Assembly: GCA_018066145.1 (NCBI GenBank)
Contig: JAGHRY010000064.1
Span: 1-40,958 of the forward strand
DNA: 40,958 nucleotides
Origin: Candidatus Colimorpha merdihippi
Lineage (GTDB): Bacteria > Bacteroidota > Bacteroidia > Bacteroidales > P3
Reading direction: 5' to 3'
Made by a program: the position numbers and the translations under genes
In this document: piece after piece, positions 17,454 to 27,000 of the stretch
How the letters are laid out: each line of letters begins with the position of its first letter
How positions within the stretch are numbered: the stretch's first letter is position 1
Notes under the pieces: model-generated
Databases searched by the model: none
What the model saw: the letters and a program-made list of their open reading frames with translations, nothing else
What the model was told of the DNA's origin: nothing

Positions 17454-18542
17454 TTATTTACTATCCATAACTAACTCATATTCTTGTTCTAAACAAGCAA
17501 TATGCCTATCTATATCATATCGACGCCGCACTTCTATTGCGCTTTGATATGCCTTTTCTATCCATGATTGGCGATGTATAACAAAATCATGATATAATTC
17601 ATATAGGGACGTTATATTATCAGTAGGAAACAATGATGCATACTCGCCCTGATTTGTAATTTCTTTCATCACCTCCCAATCATTAACAATTGTTGGAACT
17701 CCTGCAGCAATTGCCTCTATAACTGCTATGCCAAAACTATCATGTCGTGTAGCATATATGAATAAGTCCATTTTTTTTAATAACCCCGGTACATTATTAC
17801 TTAACCCTACAAAAGTCACATTTTCTACTAGCCCATGTTCCTTACAATAACTGACACATTTTTCATATAGTGGCAATTCACTCGGTCGTGAGGCCCCAAT
17901 AAAACTAAAATGAAAATTTTCGCCTCTTTTTTTTAGATAGTCTAGAAATTGACAAATGAAATAATGATTTCTTCCTTCGCCAAAACTACCCACCATCCCC
18001 ATTTCTACAACAAAATCATTCTCCTTCTGCTTCCTTTGCAACTGAAACTTCTCAAAATTCACCCCATTGTATACTACCGCACACTTATTCTTTGCACCAA
18101 ATTCTCCACGCAACAAATAGTGATTCTTCTCATATTCACTTACAAAAATTAAGCGACCACAGCCTTTGAAAACAAATCTTCTAAGCCATTTACTTGCAGA
18201 AGAAAAACTAAACCCATGAAACGTATTTACGACTTTTATTCCTGTTCCAAAAGTGCACAGAATTGCAATTATTGCATTCAATGAAGTTTGCGCATGAACA
18301 ATATCAATTTTTTCTTTTTTCAGTAACCTCCTTAACCTAAGGGAATATATCAGCCAACTTTTATTTCTCGGTAGCCTGATTAGCGGCACTTTCGTTTCAT
18401 GAAAAGATTCAGAGAGAGTACCTTCAGAACGATATATGCATACCGGATCAAATGGCAGAGTATCTTTTCTACTGAAAATATCCAGCAGCAAAGTTTCTGC
18501 CCCCCCGCGGTTAAATCTACCGATATAAAAAGCAACTCTCAT
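17454..18542 (-). CDS. Glycosyltransferase family 4-like
   Basis: MRVAFYIGRFNRGGAETLLLDI; VVYNGVNFEKFQ; DLFIYATRHDSFGIAVIEAIAAGVPTIVND; start moved to 18542, which removes overlap with the upstream gene. Confidence 0.87.
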   Translation of the reverse strand: MRVAFYIGRFNRGGAETLLLDIFSRKDTLPFDPVCIYRSEGTLSESFHETKVPLIRLPRNKSWLIYSLRLRRLLKKEKIDIVHAQTSLNAIIAILCTFGTGIKVVNTFHGFSFSSASKWLRRFVFKGCGRLIFVSEYEKNHYLLRGEFGAKNKCAVVYNGVNFEKFQLQRKQKENDFVVEMGMVGSFGEGRNHYFICQFLDYLKKRGENFHFSFIGASRPSELPLYEKCVSYCKEHGLVENVTFVGLSNNVPGLLKKMDLFIYATRHDSFGIAVIEAIAAGVPTIVNDWEVMKEITNQGEYASLFPTDNITSLYELYHDFVIHRQSWIEKAYQSAIEVRRRYDIDRHIACLEQEYELVMDSK

Positions 18543-18550
18543 AATCCATT

Positions 18551-19975
18551 TTATAGCAAGCCTCTTGAGCCTAATTTGAATACAGCCCAACTAATAATCA
18601 AAATGGGCATCAACCAATACCACATTCGCACATATCGGTAGTTCCAATTATCAACCAACGTGATGCCATATGCCGCTATCATCAATAGTATTGGATATCC
18701 TGGCAATAGGAACCGTTCCGAATTTGCAAAACCACTTGTACAAACAATACCTAAATATGCAACTATAAAGGCACCGATTAGTGTAAAATTCCTCCAGTTC
18801 TTCTTTCCCAATAATGCATTTAATAATGCCAAAATCACAAAAATACCCATAAAGTTTCGAACATAATTGCCTCCATTATTCATTTGTTGAGCATATTGAT
18901 TATCAACATCCACCATCGTCGGAAATGGCAAAACGAACATCATCGGCGCCATTACTGTACCTGTCGCATATTTGGCCCATTCATATCCTTTATTTACTTG
19001 GTGACTTCGTTTTGCCGCCTGGTTACCGCCACGGGAATTCCATAACTGTTCAGCTTCGCGCGCAATACGTCCACCTGCAAAAAATGTAATAGCAACTACA
19101 GCCCATACTATTAGCAGTACACGATTACTCTGAGTCATCATGGTACTATTCGAAAAGACTAAGGAACTAAAAATTGCAAAGACAACAGCCGATCCTAATA
19201 CACTTCGAAAGAAAAACAAACTAGCTGTGAGCAAAAAAGCTAAAGTAACGTTCAAAATTCCTGCTTTTTTTTGTCTCATCATGTAATCAGATCTCTCTAG
19301 TGCAGCTACCGCCAAGAAAATCATTTCGGTTTCTTTTAAATGCATACCACAATACATTATCAAATTTGGACAGAAACAACAAAAAACTGCAGCCATGCGA
19401 GCAGCATCCTCGTTGAAAGTCCGTTGAGCTAACTTATAAATCAACACACACATCCAAGAGCCCAATATTGATTTAATAATACGCGTGATAAATATATTCG
19501 GCCCATATATTCCATATAGGAAATACAAATACAATGGATAGCCAATATCACCTCGAGAAACATGCCGCAGATAATCACGAGTTTCGTCCCATCCTATCTC
19601 ATGGTACCAAATGGCAGCTGTATGATATCCTAATGAATCACTTGCTCCGAATTCGAATGGAATACCCGTTTTTATCGTATAAAATACCCATGAGAATAAA
19701 ACCCAAACAATTCTTATAACCAACGCTATCACAAATAGTTTTCTCACAAATTTCTTTTGCTCATAACCATGCCATTTTCTTGATAAGCGCGAAGAATTTA
19801 AAAAGAAGATCAACACCCATGCAATACCTATCAACATAAATTCTGGTCGCATGATATAATCTCTAAATATAAAACTCACGGCTGCCAAAGCGAGAAAATA
19901 ACTCACAATCGCTTTTGAAGAGAACTCTTTTGGAAAATACTGAATCACTGTATTCGATTTTTTATTTCGGTTCAA
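18551..19975 (-). CDS. Polytopic membrane protein, GT39/ArnT-like (candidate lipid-linked glycosyltransferase or polymerase)
   Basis: 474 aa with many hydrophobic segments; EFGASDSLGYHTAAIWYHEIGWDETRDYLRHVSRGDIGYPLYLYFLYGIYG. Confidence 0.68.
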   Translation of the reverse strand: MNRNKKSNTVIQYFPKEFSSKAIVSYFLALAAVSFIFRDYIMRPEFMLIGIAWVLIFFLNSSRLSRKWHGYEQKKFVRKLFVIALVIRIVWVLFSWVFYTIKTGIPFEFGASDSLGYHTAAIWYHEIGWDETRDYLRHVSRGDIGYPLYLYFLYGIYGPNIFITRIIKSILGSWMCVLIYKLAQRTFNEDAARMAAVFCCFCPNLIMYCGMHLKETEMIFLAVAALERSDYMMRQKKAGILNVTLAFLLTASLFFFRSVLGSAVVFAIFSSLVFSNSTMMTQSNRVLLIVWAVVAITFFAGGRIAREAEQLWNSRGGNQAAKRSHQVNKGYEWAKYATGTVMAPMMFVLPFPTMVDVDNQYAQQMNNGGNYVRNFMGIFVILALLNALLGKKNWRNFTLIGAFIVAYLGIVCTSGFANSERFLLPGYPILLMIAAYGITLVDNWNYRYVRMWYWLMPILIISWAVFKLGSRGLL

Positions 19976-20017
19976 TTATGTTTTCAAGCAAAACACCTGA
20001 ACTATAATGATATAATG

Positions 20018-20878
20018 CTATTTAATTTTAAAAAGATGTAACAAAGCAAATAGCAGATAGTCGAACATATTTTTATATCCTTTTGCATCAATTACAACTA
20101 ATCCTTTATACATATTCAAGGTATGCATTCCTTCATTCATACGTTTACTCGGTGAAACAATTCTTCGCACTGGAGTGAACCGTATACCATCTTCTGTTTT
20201 TGAGACTTTGTTCACAATCACTGCTCCACCATATGTCTTTGAACAATCTTGCATCGGACAATATACTTCACCTTGATATTTAAAGAATTGGCCTGCTAAT
20301 CTGAAATCAGCTTGAGCAGACTCATATGTTCTTGAGTGAATAAATCTCATCTGAGATTCACTCCAATCATATTCCTCAAGACAAAAATGGTTTTCCCTGC
20401 CTCCAAACAACTGCCATTTTCCAAAATACTCAGTGATAGTAGAATCCCATAATCCGTCATTACAGATCGTCTGAACGGGTATCAATTGCTCATCCTTTTC
20501 ACTATACTCATAGATATCCAGCTTTTTACTATGGCAATTTTCAGGATAAACATATACTTTACCTTCATGCCTGATTATGTTAGGGAAACTCAAATGAGTT
20601 TTTTCATGTAAAATGATATCCATGCTCAACATCTTATACGACACCTTGTCTATTGTCAACTTGGCAATACGGCCTCGTTTATGATATCGACACTCCTCAG
20701 CAAGTACATATATATATTTATCATCTACGTCCAAAATAAATGGATCCGCAAACCATCTATCGCTGTATATATTCTTAACCCAATGGACCTTTAATTTCTC
20801 AGTTCCAAACAAAGGCTCTACTCCTCCCTCAACAAACCCTATTATCCAATCTTTCCTAATCTTTCTCCTTATTATCAT
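20018..20878 (-). CDS. Glucosamine inositolphosphorylceramide transferase (GINT1) N-terminal-domain-like protein
   Basis: VHWVKNIYSDRWFADPFILDVDDKYIYVLAEECRYHKRGRIAKL...HLSFPNIIRHEGKVYVYPENCHSKKLDIYEY...LWDSTITEYFGKWQLFGG, beta-propeller-like spacing. Confidence 0.72.
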   Translation of the reverse strand: MIIRRKIRKDWIIGFVEGGVEPLFGTEKLKVHWVKNIYSDRWFADPFILDVDDKYIYVLAEECRYHKRGRIAKLTIDKVSYKMLSMDIILHEKTHLSFPNIIRHEGKVYVYPENCHSKKLDIYEYSEKDEQLIPVQTICNDGLWDSTITEYFGKWQLFGGRENHFCLEEYDWSESQMRFIHSRTYESAQADFRLAGQFFKYQGEVYCPMQDCSKTYGGAVIVNKVSKTEDGIRFTPVRRIVSPSKRMNEGMHTLNMYKGLVVIDAKGYKNMFDYLLFALLHLFKIK

Positions 20879-21849
20879 TTTACCCTCCTCCCGATTTTTA
20901 ATAAAAACTGTTTTACTATTGACAATTTTCCTTTAACATAAAAACGTATACGTTCCTTCCAAATTGGAGAATGGTATATATTATACGTGTTCTTAGACAC
21001 ATTCTTCCAGTCTACTTTTTCAAGCATCTGTAGAGCCATATTATGATACTCCTTAGAAAGATAATATCTATACATTCCACTAGCCCTTAATCGATCCATG
21101 AGTACTTTAAAATCGGGATTAATCCTTTCTTGATTTTCCAAATATCCCAAATTCCACATCATATGGGAATTTGGTTCATGTAGTCTGCGCGTAGCCCTTT
21201 GCCCGATTGGTATATCTTGAAAATAATTTGATAGCGGTTTATTAACTAGAGCGACTTTGTATCGCAAGGCGATTCTAATCCATAAATCGAAATCTTCTCC
21301 TAATGTAATTCCACTACGAAACTGTCCTGCACTATAAAAAATGTCTTTTGGTATAGCTACAGAGCTAGACGTGATCGGCATACAGAGTCGCTTAGCATAC
21401 ACTTGACAATAATTGATGTAACCCATTTTAAAATCAGCCGGAAGCGCAACTGGAGCTATTCTTTTTTGTCCATTTTTTACCAAGTAGTAGTTTGTTCCAT
21501 ACAAACCAGCTTCGGGATACTTTTGTATTAAATCATCCATTTCCTCCAAAAAAGTATCCTCCCACCAATCATCCGAATCCAAAAAACATATATACTGTCC
21601 TCTCGATAAGGATACACCATTATTACGCGCTACAGCAACTCCCGAATTTTCTTGCTGCACCACCTGTGCATTTGGTTTGGTTTTCAGAAAATCTCGAGCA
21701 ATTTGGAATGAATAATCCTTGCTTCCATCATCTACTACTATTACTTCGAAATTATTATACGTTTGAGAATAAATGCTTTGCAAAGTTTTCTCAACATATA
21801 ATTCTTTATTATATAATGGGACAATTATCGAAAATCTTGTATGTTCCAT
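20875..21849 (-). CDS. Glycosyltransferase family 2
   Basis: FSIIVPLYNKELYVEKTLQSIYSQTYNNFEVIVVDDGSKDYS; ICFLDSDDWW. Confidence 0.93.
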   Translation of the reverse strand: MEHTRFSIIVPLYNKELYVEKTLQSIYSQTYNNFEVIVVDDGSKDYSFQIARDFLKTKPNAQVVQQENSGVAVARNNGVSLSRGQYICFLDSDDWWEDTFLEEMDDLIQKYPEAGLYGTNYYLVKNGQKRIAPVALPADFKMGYINYCQVYAKRLCMPITSSSVAIPKDIFYSAGQFRSGITLGEDFDLWIRIALRYKVALVNKPLSNYFQDIPIGQRATRRLHEPNSHMMWNLGYLENQERINPDFKVLMDRLRASGMYRYYLSKEYHNMALQMLEKVDWKNVSKNTYNIYHSPIWKERIRFYVKGKLSIVKQFLLKIGRRVK

Positions 21850-21865
21850 TTAGTGAGAATGGTAT

Positions 21866-22825
21866 TTATTTCTTTATCCAAGATCCTTCATGTCCAAGAA
21901 GGCGTTTTAGCCGACGATTAAGTCGGTATTTCAGTCTCCTTCTTCCTTTCTTCCCATAATTATCAGGATCGAAGTATATCCTCTGAAAATCTCTATCGGC
22001 AAGACGTTGAATCGACTCATCTGTTGGATGAATTATCGGGAGTATCGAACTTGTTTTCTTTGCAGCGGCAGGAGAATTAGAATTCCATGTATGCGTCGAA
22101 TCTTCACAAAAACCTATATTGGAACATAGATTCACATTTGGCAAAATACCTTTCCCTCCCCGCCTCCAAATCGACATCCAGAATTGCTGATCCCAACTAG
22201 AATTATGTAAACCATCCTTATGTATCTCATCCAACCGGGCACACCAATATTCCCTCTCTCTCAAATCACATTTATATCTCCTTAATACACTATTTAATTC
22301 TTTTCTATTTAAATCGACCAATTTAATGTCAAAAATTCCCCATGCCCTCCTCCATGTTGCCCAAGCACATAAAGTATGGTTCATTCTGGAAAAATAGTAC
22401 GACCCATCACCATACCTTTTTCCTTCCAACTGCATACTACCGATGCACATCACATTTCCATCATTGCGATAACGATCCAACATTTGTGCAGCAAATTCAA
22501 AAAAATCAATATGCGGAACAGCGTCATCTTCTATTATAATACCCTCATCAACATGTTCAAAAAACCATGAAATGCCTCGCGCCGGTCCTGGGCCACACCC
22601 TAAATTCACTTCAGAGTATAGCGTATGGACATCACATTTCCAATCTATACTCTCCGATATTACGGTACGGACTTGTTGACACCTTTCTATATCTTGAGTA
22701 TTACCTTCACGAGCTCCATCTTGAAAAACGAACAATACTTCAGGCTCATACTCCCTTATAGCTCTCAATACTGTGCTGGTTAATTCCGGCCTATTAAAAG
22801 TAACTAAAAGTACTGGTTTCTTCAT
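21866..22825 (-). CDS. Glycosyltransferase (GT-A, GNT-I/HlpA-like)
   Basis: KPVLLVTFNRPELTSTVLRAIREYEPEVLFVFQDGAREG; NLGCGPGPARGISWFFEHVDEGIIIEDDAVPHIDFFEFA. Confidence 0.78.
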   Translation of the reverse strand: MKKPVLLVTFNRPELTSTVLRAIREYEPEVLFVFQDGAREGNTQDIERCQQVRTVISESIDWKCDVHTLYSEVNLGCGPGPARGISWFFEHVDEGIIIEDDAVPHIDFFEFAAQMLDRYRNDGNVMCIGSMQLEGKRYGDGSYYFSRMNHTLCAWATWRRAWGIFDIKLVDLNRKELNSVLRRYKCDLREREYWCARLDEIHKDGLHNSSWDQQFWMSIWRRGGKGILPNVNLCSNIGFCEDSTHTWNSNSPAAAKKTSSILPIIHPTDESIQRLADRDFQRIYFDPDNYGKKGRRRLKYRLNRRLKRLLGHEGSWIKK

Positions 22826-23550
22826 TTTTCCTTTTTTAAATAATAGCTATCTATAGGCTTCCGTCCTATTCCGTAATGGAATCGATAATTCGATGCTCCA
22901 TCGGTGAATACCGGAACCACTTTCTTCTGCTTTAGAATTTGTTGGGTCTGTTCTGAATAGTTACCCCATGTATAAGCATAAAAAGATATATATCTCGGAT
23001 GGTTTGATAGCATATTAATACATTTATTCACAGATTCTTCAAACTGGTCCGAGGATAGTCGAGTTGCATCATTGTGCTCATATCCATGCATTCCTATTGT
23101 GACGTTTTCTGAATGGATTGAAAACAAATCTTTATGAGTAATATATTGAGGGTTAAGTGAATATTCTTTTCGTTTACTTATTCCATCCAAATAACAAGGA
23201 TTCACGAACAAAGTAACTGGCACTTTTCTTTCTTCAAGAAACGGTATTATCTGCAAGACGGATTCAAAACCATCATCACAAGTCAATACCGCATACTTCT
23301 TACTTCGGAATAAATCATGACACATCATCCAATACGCTTGTTCTAAAGAAATAAACGTGTATCGTTGTTGATAATTAATAATCCTCTGTTTGAAATCTTT
23401 TGTAGATGACCAATCAACCCTCATATTCAATTGCTCATCATACTTGTCACTCACTGCGTGGAACACGAATACTTCAATTGGAGACAATCGCATTTTCTCC
23501 ATCTTCCTAACAACTTTCCTAAACATTTTTCTCACTCTACCCATGCCCAT
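22822..23550 (-). CDS. Polysaccharide deacetylase (NodB-like)
   Basis: YAVLTCDDGFESVLQIIPFLEERKVPVTLFVNP; VTIGMHGYEHNDATRL (metal-binding His motif). Confidence 0.86.
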   Translation of the reverse strand: MGMGRVRKMFRKVVRKMEKMRLSPIEVFVFHAVSDKYDEQLNMRVDWSSTKDFKQRIINYQQRYTFISLEQAYWMMCHDLFRSKKYAVLTCDDGFESVLQIIPFLEERKVPVTLFVNPCYLDGISKRKEYSLNPQYITHKDLFSIHSENVTIGMHGYEHNDATRLSSDQFEESVNKCINMLSNHPRYISFYAYTWGNYSEQTQQILKQKKVVPVFTDGASNYRFHYGIGRKPIDSYYLKKEK

Positions 23551-24191
23551 TATTTATTCCTAAAAATTCGACTGCTTCTTATCTTTCCTGTATTAAAAAA
23601 ATGGACATAATCGAATAATTCGAACCAATGTAATGCATCCCCACATAATTTTGTCTTTAAAAGGTCTCCTTGACAATATTTCGGATTTTTTATAACAAAC
23701 ACCGACTTGAGTCCAGGATAATCCTTCATCGTTATTATTGCTTTATGCTTCAAATTAAGACGATCAAATTCTTCAACATCTTCCTCCGGACAATTATCAC
23801 CATCTACCAAAACAAATAAATTGTCCAAATCTAGTCGCTTTGCCCTGTCATACCACTTCTTCCTAACCTCAGCTTCGGTTGAATAATGAATAAAATGTAT
23901 AGTTACATCTCCAAGCTCACTCCGCAAAACACCTACCGGATATTTATACTCTGATGGAATAAAATCTATCGGTTGATTGACATAATAATCTATGTTTGAA
24001 ACAAACACATTAAACTCTGCAGGAACGAAAAATGCACAATTAATAGTCGGCGATTTAAATTGAAGACCTAGCTCATGACTTATCATTCCACCTAAACAGG
24101 TATTTGAGACCAAAGAAAAATTATTATTCCTAAGTCTTGACCTATTTAGAAACCGCACTACAGATTTAATTATTTTTAATCCAATTTTCAT
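23550..24191 (-). CDS. DUF1919 family exopolysaccharide biosynthesis protein
   Basis: NNFSLVSNTCLGGMISHELGLQFKSPTINCAFFVPAEF...YPVGVLRSELGDVTIHFIHYSTEAEVRKKWYDRAKRLDLDNLFVLVDGDNC. Confidence 0.84.
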   Translation of the reverse strand: MKIGLKIIKSVVRFLNRSRLRNNNFSLVSNTCLGGMISHELGLQFKSPTINCAFFVPAEFNVFVSNIDYYVNQPIDFIPSEYKYPVGVLRSELGDVTIHFIHYSTEAEVRKKWYDRAKRLDLDNLFVLVDGDNCPEEDVEEFDRLNLKHKAIITMKDYPGLKSVFVIKNPKYCQGDLLKTKLCGDALHWFELFDYVHFFNTGKIRSSRIFRNK

Positions 24192-25249
24192 CCTCCAAAT
24201 CCATCACCATCTCCTCCCTGTGAGACGGCATCTTTTATTATATTAAATGATTCCGGGTACGAGAAAGAAATTCTTTCTTCTCTTTCATTCCAAAAAATCT
24301 TACTTCCACTAATATATTGAGCCAATCGAGGATCCCTCGTCGAAAAATTATTGTTTTTCAACTTTATTATATGTTCAGCAATCGAAGCGAAGACTTGTTC
24401 TTCATATTTCTCGTTATAATATAGATACTTGATTGACAGGCTTCTATCCGAATCGCTAATATAATAATAACCCTGCAATTTCCCATCCACAAAAATCTTC
24501 ACTCCCGACTTCCAAAACCGAGAACTTTTCCCTGCGAAGTATCCCGTCCAGTAATCTCTACCATATAAAGGAGCCCAATGTCTATATGAATATTCCATTA
24601 TCCAATTTAACATTGGCTGCTCTCTTTGCCATAAGTCTTTTTCCCGGTGATCCTGTATAAACGAATATGTGTTATCATCTATAAAGCTGGTATACATCAA
24701 ACGATATTTGGTCAAAGTTACTTTTTTCTTTATCCCGGAACGACGCAACCTATTTGCAGCTTTCCAATTCTCATAATGATACAGTAACTTTCCTTTAAAA
24801 GTATCTTTGACGATATTTTTTTGTTCGAAAATATACTCGCTCACGAATGTATTTTTCAAACCCAAAAACTTGAATATCTCTACTGTTTCTGCAGCGCCCC
24901 ACATATCGAAATAATTCCCTTCACCATACTCCTCTGCCAAGCAACCAACGGCTATTAAGGCATAACCCTTACCTCGACAATCCGGATGGCACCACAAAGT
25001 TGTAAACCACCATACCTTTTGACCGCTTATCAAATCTGGGAAAGCTGCAGTACAGGCGACCATTTTATCGTCTTCAAAAACTGCAGAGGCAATTGGATCA
25101 TCATCCAAAATGTATGGGTTATGTAAAATTGCATTCGCCCTATCGGGAGATAGAATTCGATTGGAATATCCTTCCAAAGGACGATTATGCCATAACCAGT
25201 CTCGGACTTCCTTGGCTTTAAAGATCTTTATGTCGACTTGTTCTTCCAT
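24188..25249 (-). CDS. GNAT-like acyltransferase
   Basis: Acetyl-CoA-site-like TTLWCHPDCRGKGYALIAVGCLAEEY; translationally coupled downstream of the carrier protein gene. Confidence 0.75.
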   Translation of the reverse strand: MEEQVDIKIFKAKEVRDWLWHNRPLEGYSNRILSPDRANAILHNPYILDDDPIASAVFEDDKMVACTAAFPDLISGQKVWWFTTLWCHPDCRGKGYALIAVGCLAEEYGEGNYFDMWGAAETVEIFKFLGLKNTFVSEYIFEQKNIVKDTFKGKLLYHYENWKAANRLRRSGIKKKVTLTKYRLMYTSFIDDNTYSFIQDHREKDLWQREQPMLNWIMEYSYRHWAPLYGRDYWTGYFAGKSSRFWKSGVKIFVDGKLQGYYYISDSDRSLSIKYLYYNEKYEEQVFASIAEHIIKLKNNNFSTRDPRLAQYISGSKIFWNEREERISFSYPESFNIIKDAVSQGGDGDGFGG

Positions 25250-25492
25250 CTAACCAATATGGTTCAAAACAGAATCAATAATTGCCCCCATATTCTTCAT
25301 TTTCAATATTTCTATCATTTTGAATTTGAAACCGAATTCATGCTCTATTTCAGAAAGAAATTGTGTAAATGTAAGTGATGTCCATGCAGGCACATTCGAG
25401 GCACTTAATTCATCACTGATTTTTAGCTCCGGTTGTCCAAACACAGCTTGAGCTATCAATTCCAACTTATCAGAAATCTGTTGTCTTGTCAT
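25250..25492 (-). CDS. Acyl carrier protein (phosphopantetheine-binding)
   Basis: 80 aa acidic helical protein; candidate 4'-phosphopantetheine Ser in PAWTSLTFTQFLSEIEHEFGF; 1-nt overlap with the upstream adenylation gene. Confidence 0.82.
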   Translation of the reverse strand: MTRQQISDKLELIAQAVFGQPELKISDELSASNVPAWTSLTFTQFLSEIEHEFGFKFKMIEILKMKNMGAIIDSVLNHIG

Positions 25493-27000
25493 TATATCAA
25501 TTGTTTTAATGCTGCTCGATCAATCTTATCAGAATGATTCAGCGGGAAGGTATCTAGATAGATTATACGAGAAGGTATCATATATTGCGGCATTTTAGAT
25601 TTTAAATATGCCTCTAATGAAGATCTCTCACGTCCAATAGATTCAATAAATAACGCTATTTCTGTCAATCCTTTTTCATTATTAAACGATATGGCTACGC
25701 TTCGACAATTATTATCATAAAAAGTTCGCGCATGATACTCTATTTCTCCTAACTCTACTCTATATCCTTGAATTTTGGCCTGCTGATCGATTCTGCCGGA
25801 ATAAATAATATTGCCACTCTTGTCCCAATAACACAAATCCCCAGTAGAATAGAAACGCAACAACTCTCCTTCTATCTCTTTAATAAAGAAGGATGCATCA
25901 TTCCGTTCATCATTTTTCCAATATCCTCGGGTAATTTGATCGCCAGCAACACATAGTTCCCCCTTTATTCCCTGCCCCAAACTGTTACCATCTTCATCAA
26001 TAATAATGGCATTTACATTAGCAAGTGGTTTACCTATCGAAATAATACCATTTGACGACAGGTTAGTTTCGTCACGGTGCAACTTATAGCATGTACAATA
26101 TATAGTAGCCTCGGTCGGCCCGTAGAAATCATATATATCTGTATTTACCGCACATTTGAACCAATCCTCCATCAAATCTACTGGACACGCTTCTGCAGTG
26201 AGAATGCATGTTTTTAATGATTCTATCTTCATCTCCGAAAAATAGGGCCGTAAGTACGAAAGCATCGAAGGAGCCATAGCACCAAATGTAATACCCTGGT
26301 CTAACATCAATTCTGCTGCATAGAGATATTTTACTTGCCCGTAAGGAATTGTATAAACACTAGCCCCTTTGACCAATGCCACCAAAAATGATTGAATACT
26401 TACATCAAAAGTAAGGTCGAAAGCTTGAAGACACTTATCTGACGATGTTATTTCTATTCCCGTCTTCCAAAAAGAATCCATGAAGGTTGCAATATTCTTC
26501 CTCGACAAGCAAACTCCTTTTGGTGTACCCGTACTCCCTGAAGTGAACAAGATATATGCCAAATTGTCATCTGGTACTTGCACCGGGTCTTCTATACAGA
26601 TTTTTTTTAAGCAACTCGTTGTTTTTATTATCTGAAAACCAGAAGCTTCAAATGGCGATTCTTTTGCAGAATCAATAATATAATTGGTACCAACCTGAGC
26701 TAGAATATTCAAATTTCTATCCAATGGTTGATTAGGATGAAGTGGTACGTATGCTTTACCCTCCATCCATAATGCAATAATAGCCGCATATGTATCAACA
26801 TCATCGTGTACAGCTAATGCTACAATATCATCAATAATTTTCTGATGCTGGATTGCGACTCTAATTTGACAAATCTTCGTTCCTAATACAGCATAGGAAT
26901 ACGAAACCCCATTAATATAAAAAGCACAATTCTCTCTACATTCGAGAATCTGTTTGCTTATGGGCAATAGTACTTGATCAAAAAAGCTATTTACCTGCAT
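25492..27000 (-). CDS. Free-standing amino-acid adenylation enzyme (NRPS A-domain / DltA-like)
   Basis: NLAYILFTSGSTGTPKGVCLSRKN; YDFYGPTEATIY; STGDLCYWDKSGNIIYSGRIDQQAKIQGYRVELGEIE; C-terminal catalytic Lys in LNHSDKIDRAAL. Confidence 0.93.
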   Translation of the reverse strand: MQVNSFFDQVLLPISKQILECRENCAFYINGVSYSYAVLGTKICQIRVAIQHQKIIDDIVALAVHDDVDTYAAIIALWMEGKAYVPLHPNQPLDRNLNILAQVGTNYIIDSAKESPFEASGFQIIKTTSCLKKICIEDPVQVPDDNLAYILFTSGSTGTPKGVCLSRKNIATFMDSFWKTGIEITSSDKCLQAFDLTFDVSIQSFLVALVKGASVYTIPYGQVKYLYAAELMLDQGITFGAMAPSMLSYLRPYFSEMKIESLKTCILTAEACPVDLMEDWFKCAVNTDIYDFYGPTEATIYCTCYKLHRDETNLSSNGIISIGKPLANVNAIIIDEDGNSLGQGIKGELCVAGDQITRGYWKNDERNDASFFIKEIEGELLRFYSTGDLCYWDKSGNIIYSGRIDQQAKIQGYRVELGEIEYHARTFYDNNCRSVAISFNNEKGLTEIALFIESIGRERSSLEAYLKSKMPQYMIPSRIIYLDTFPLNHSDKIDRAALKQLI

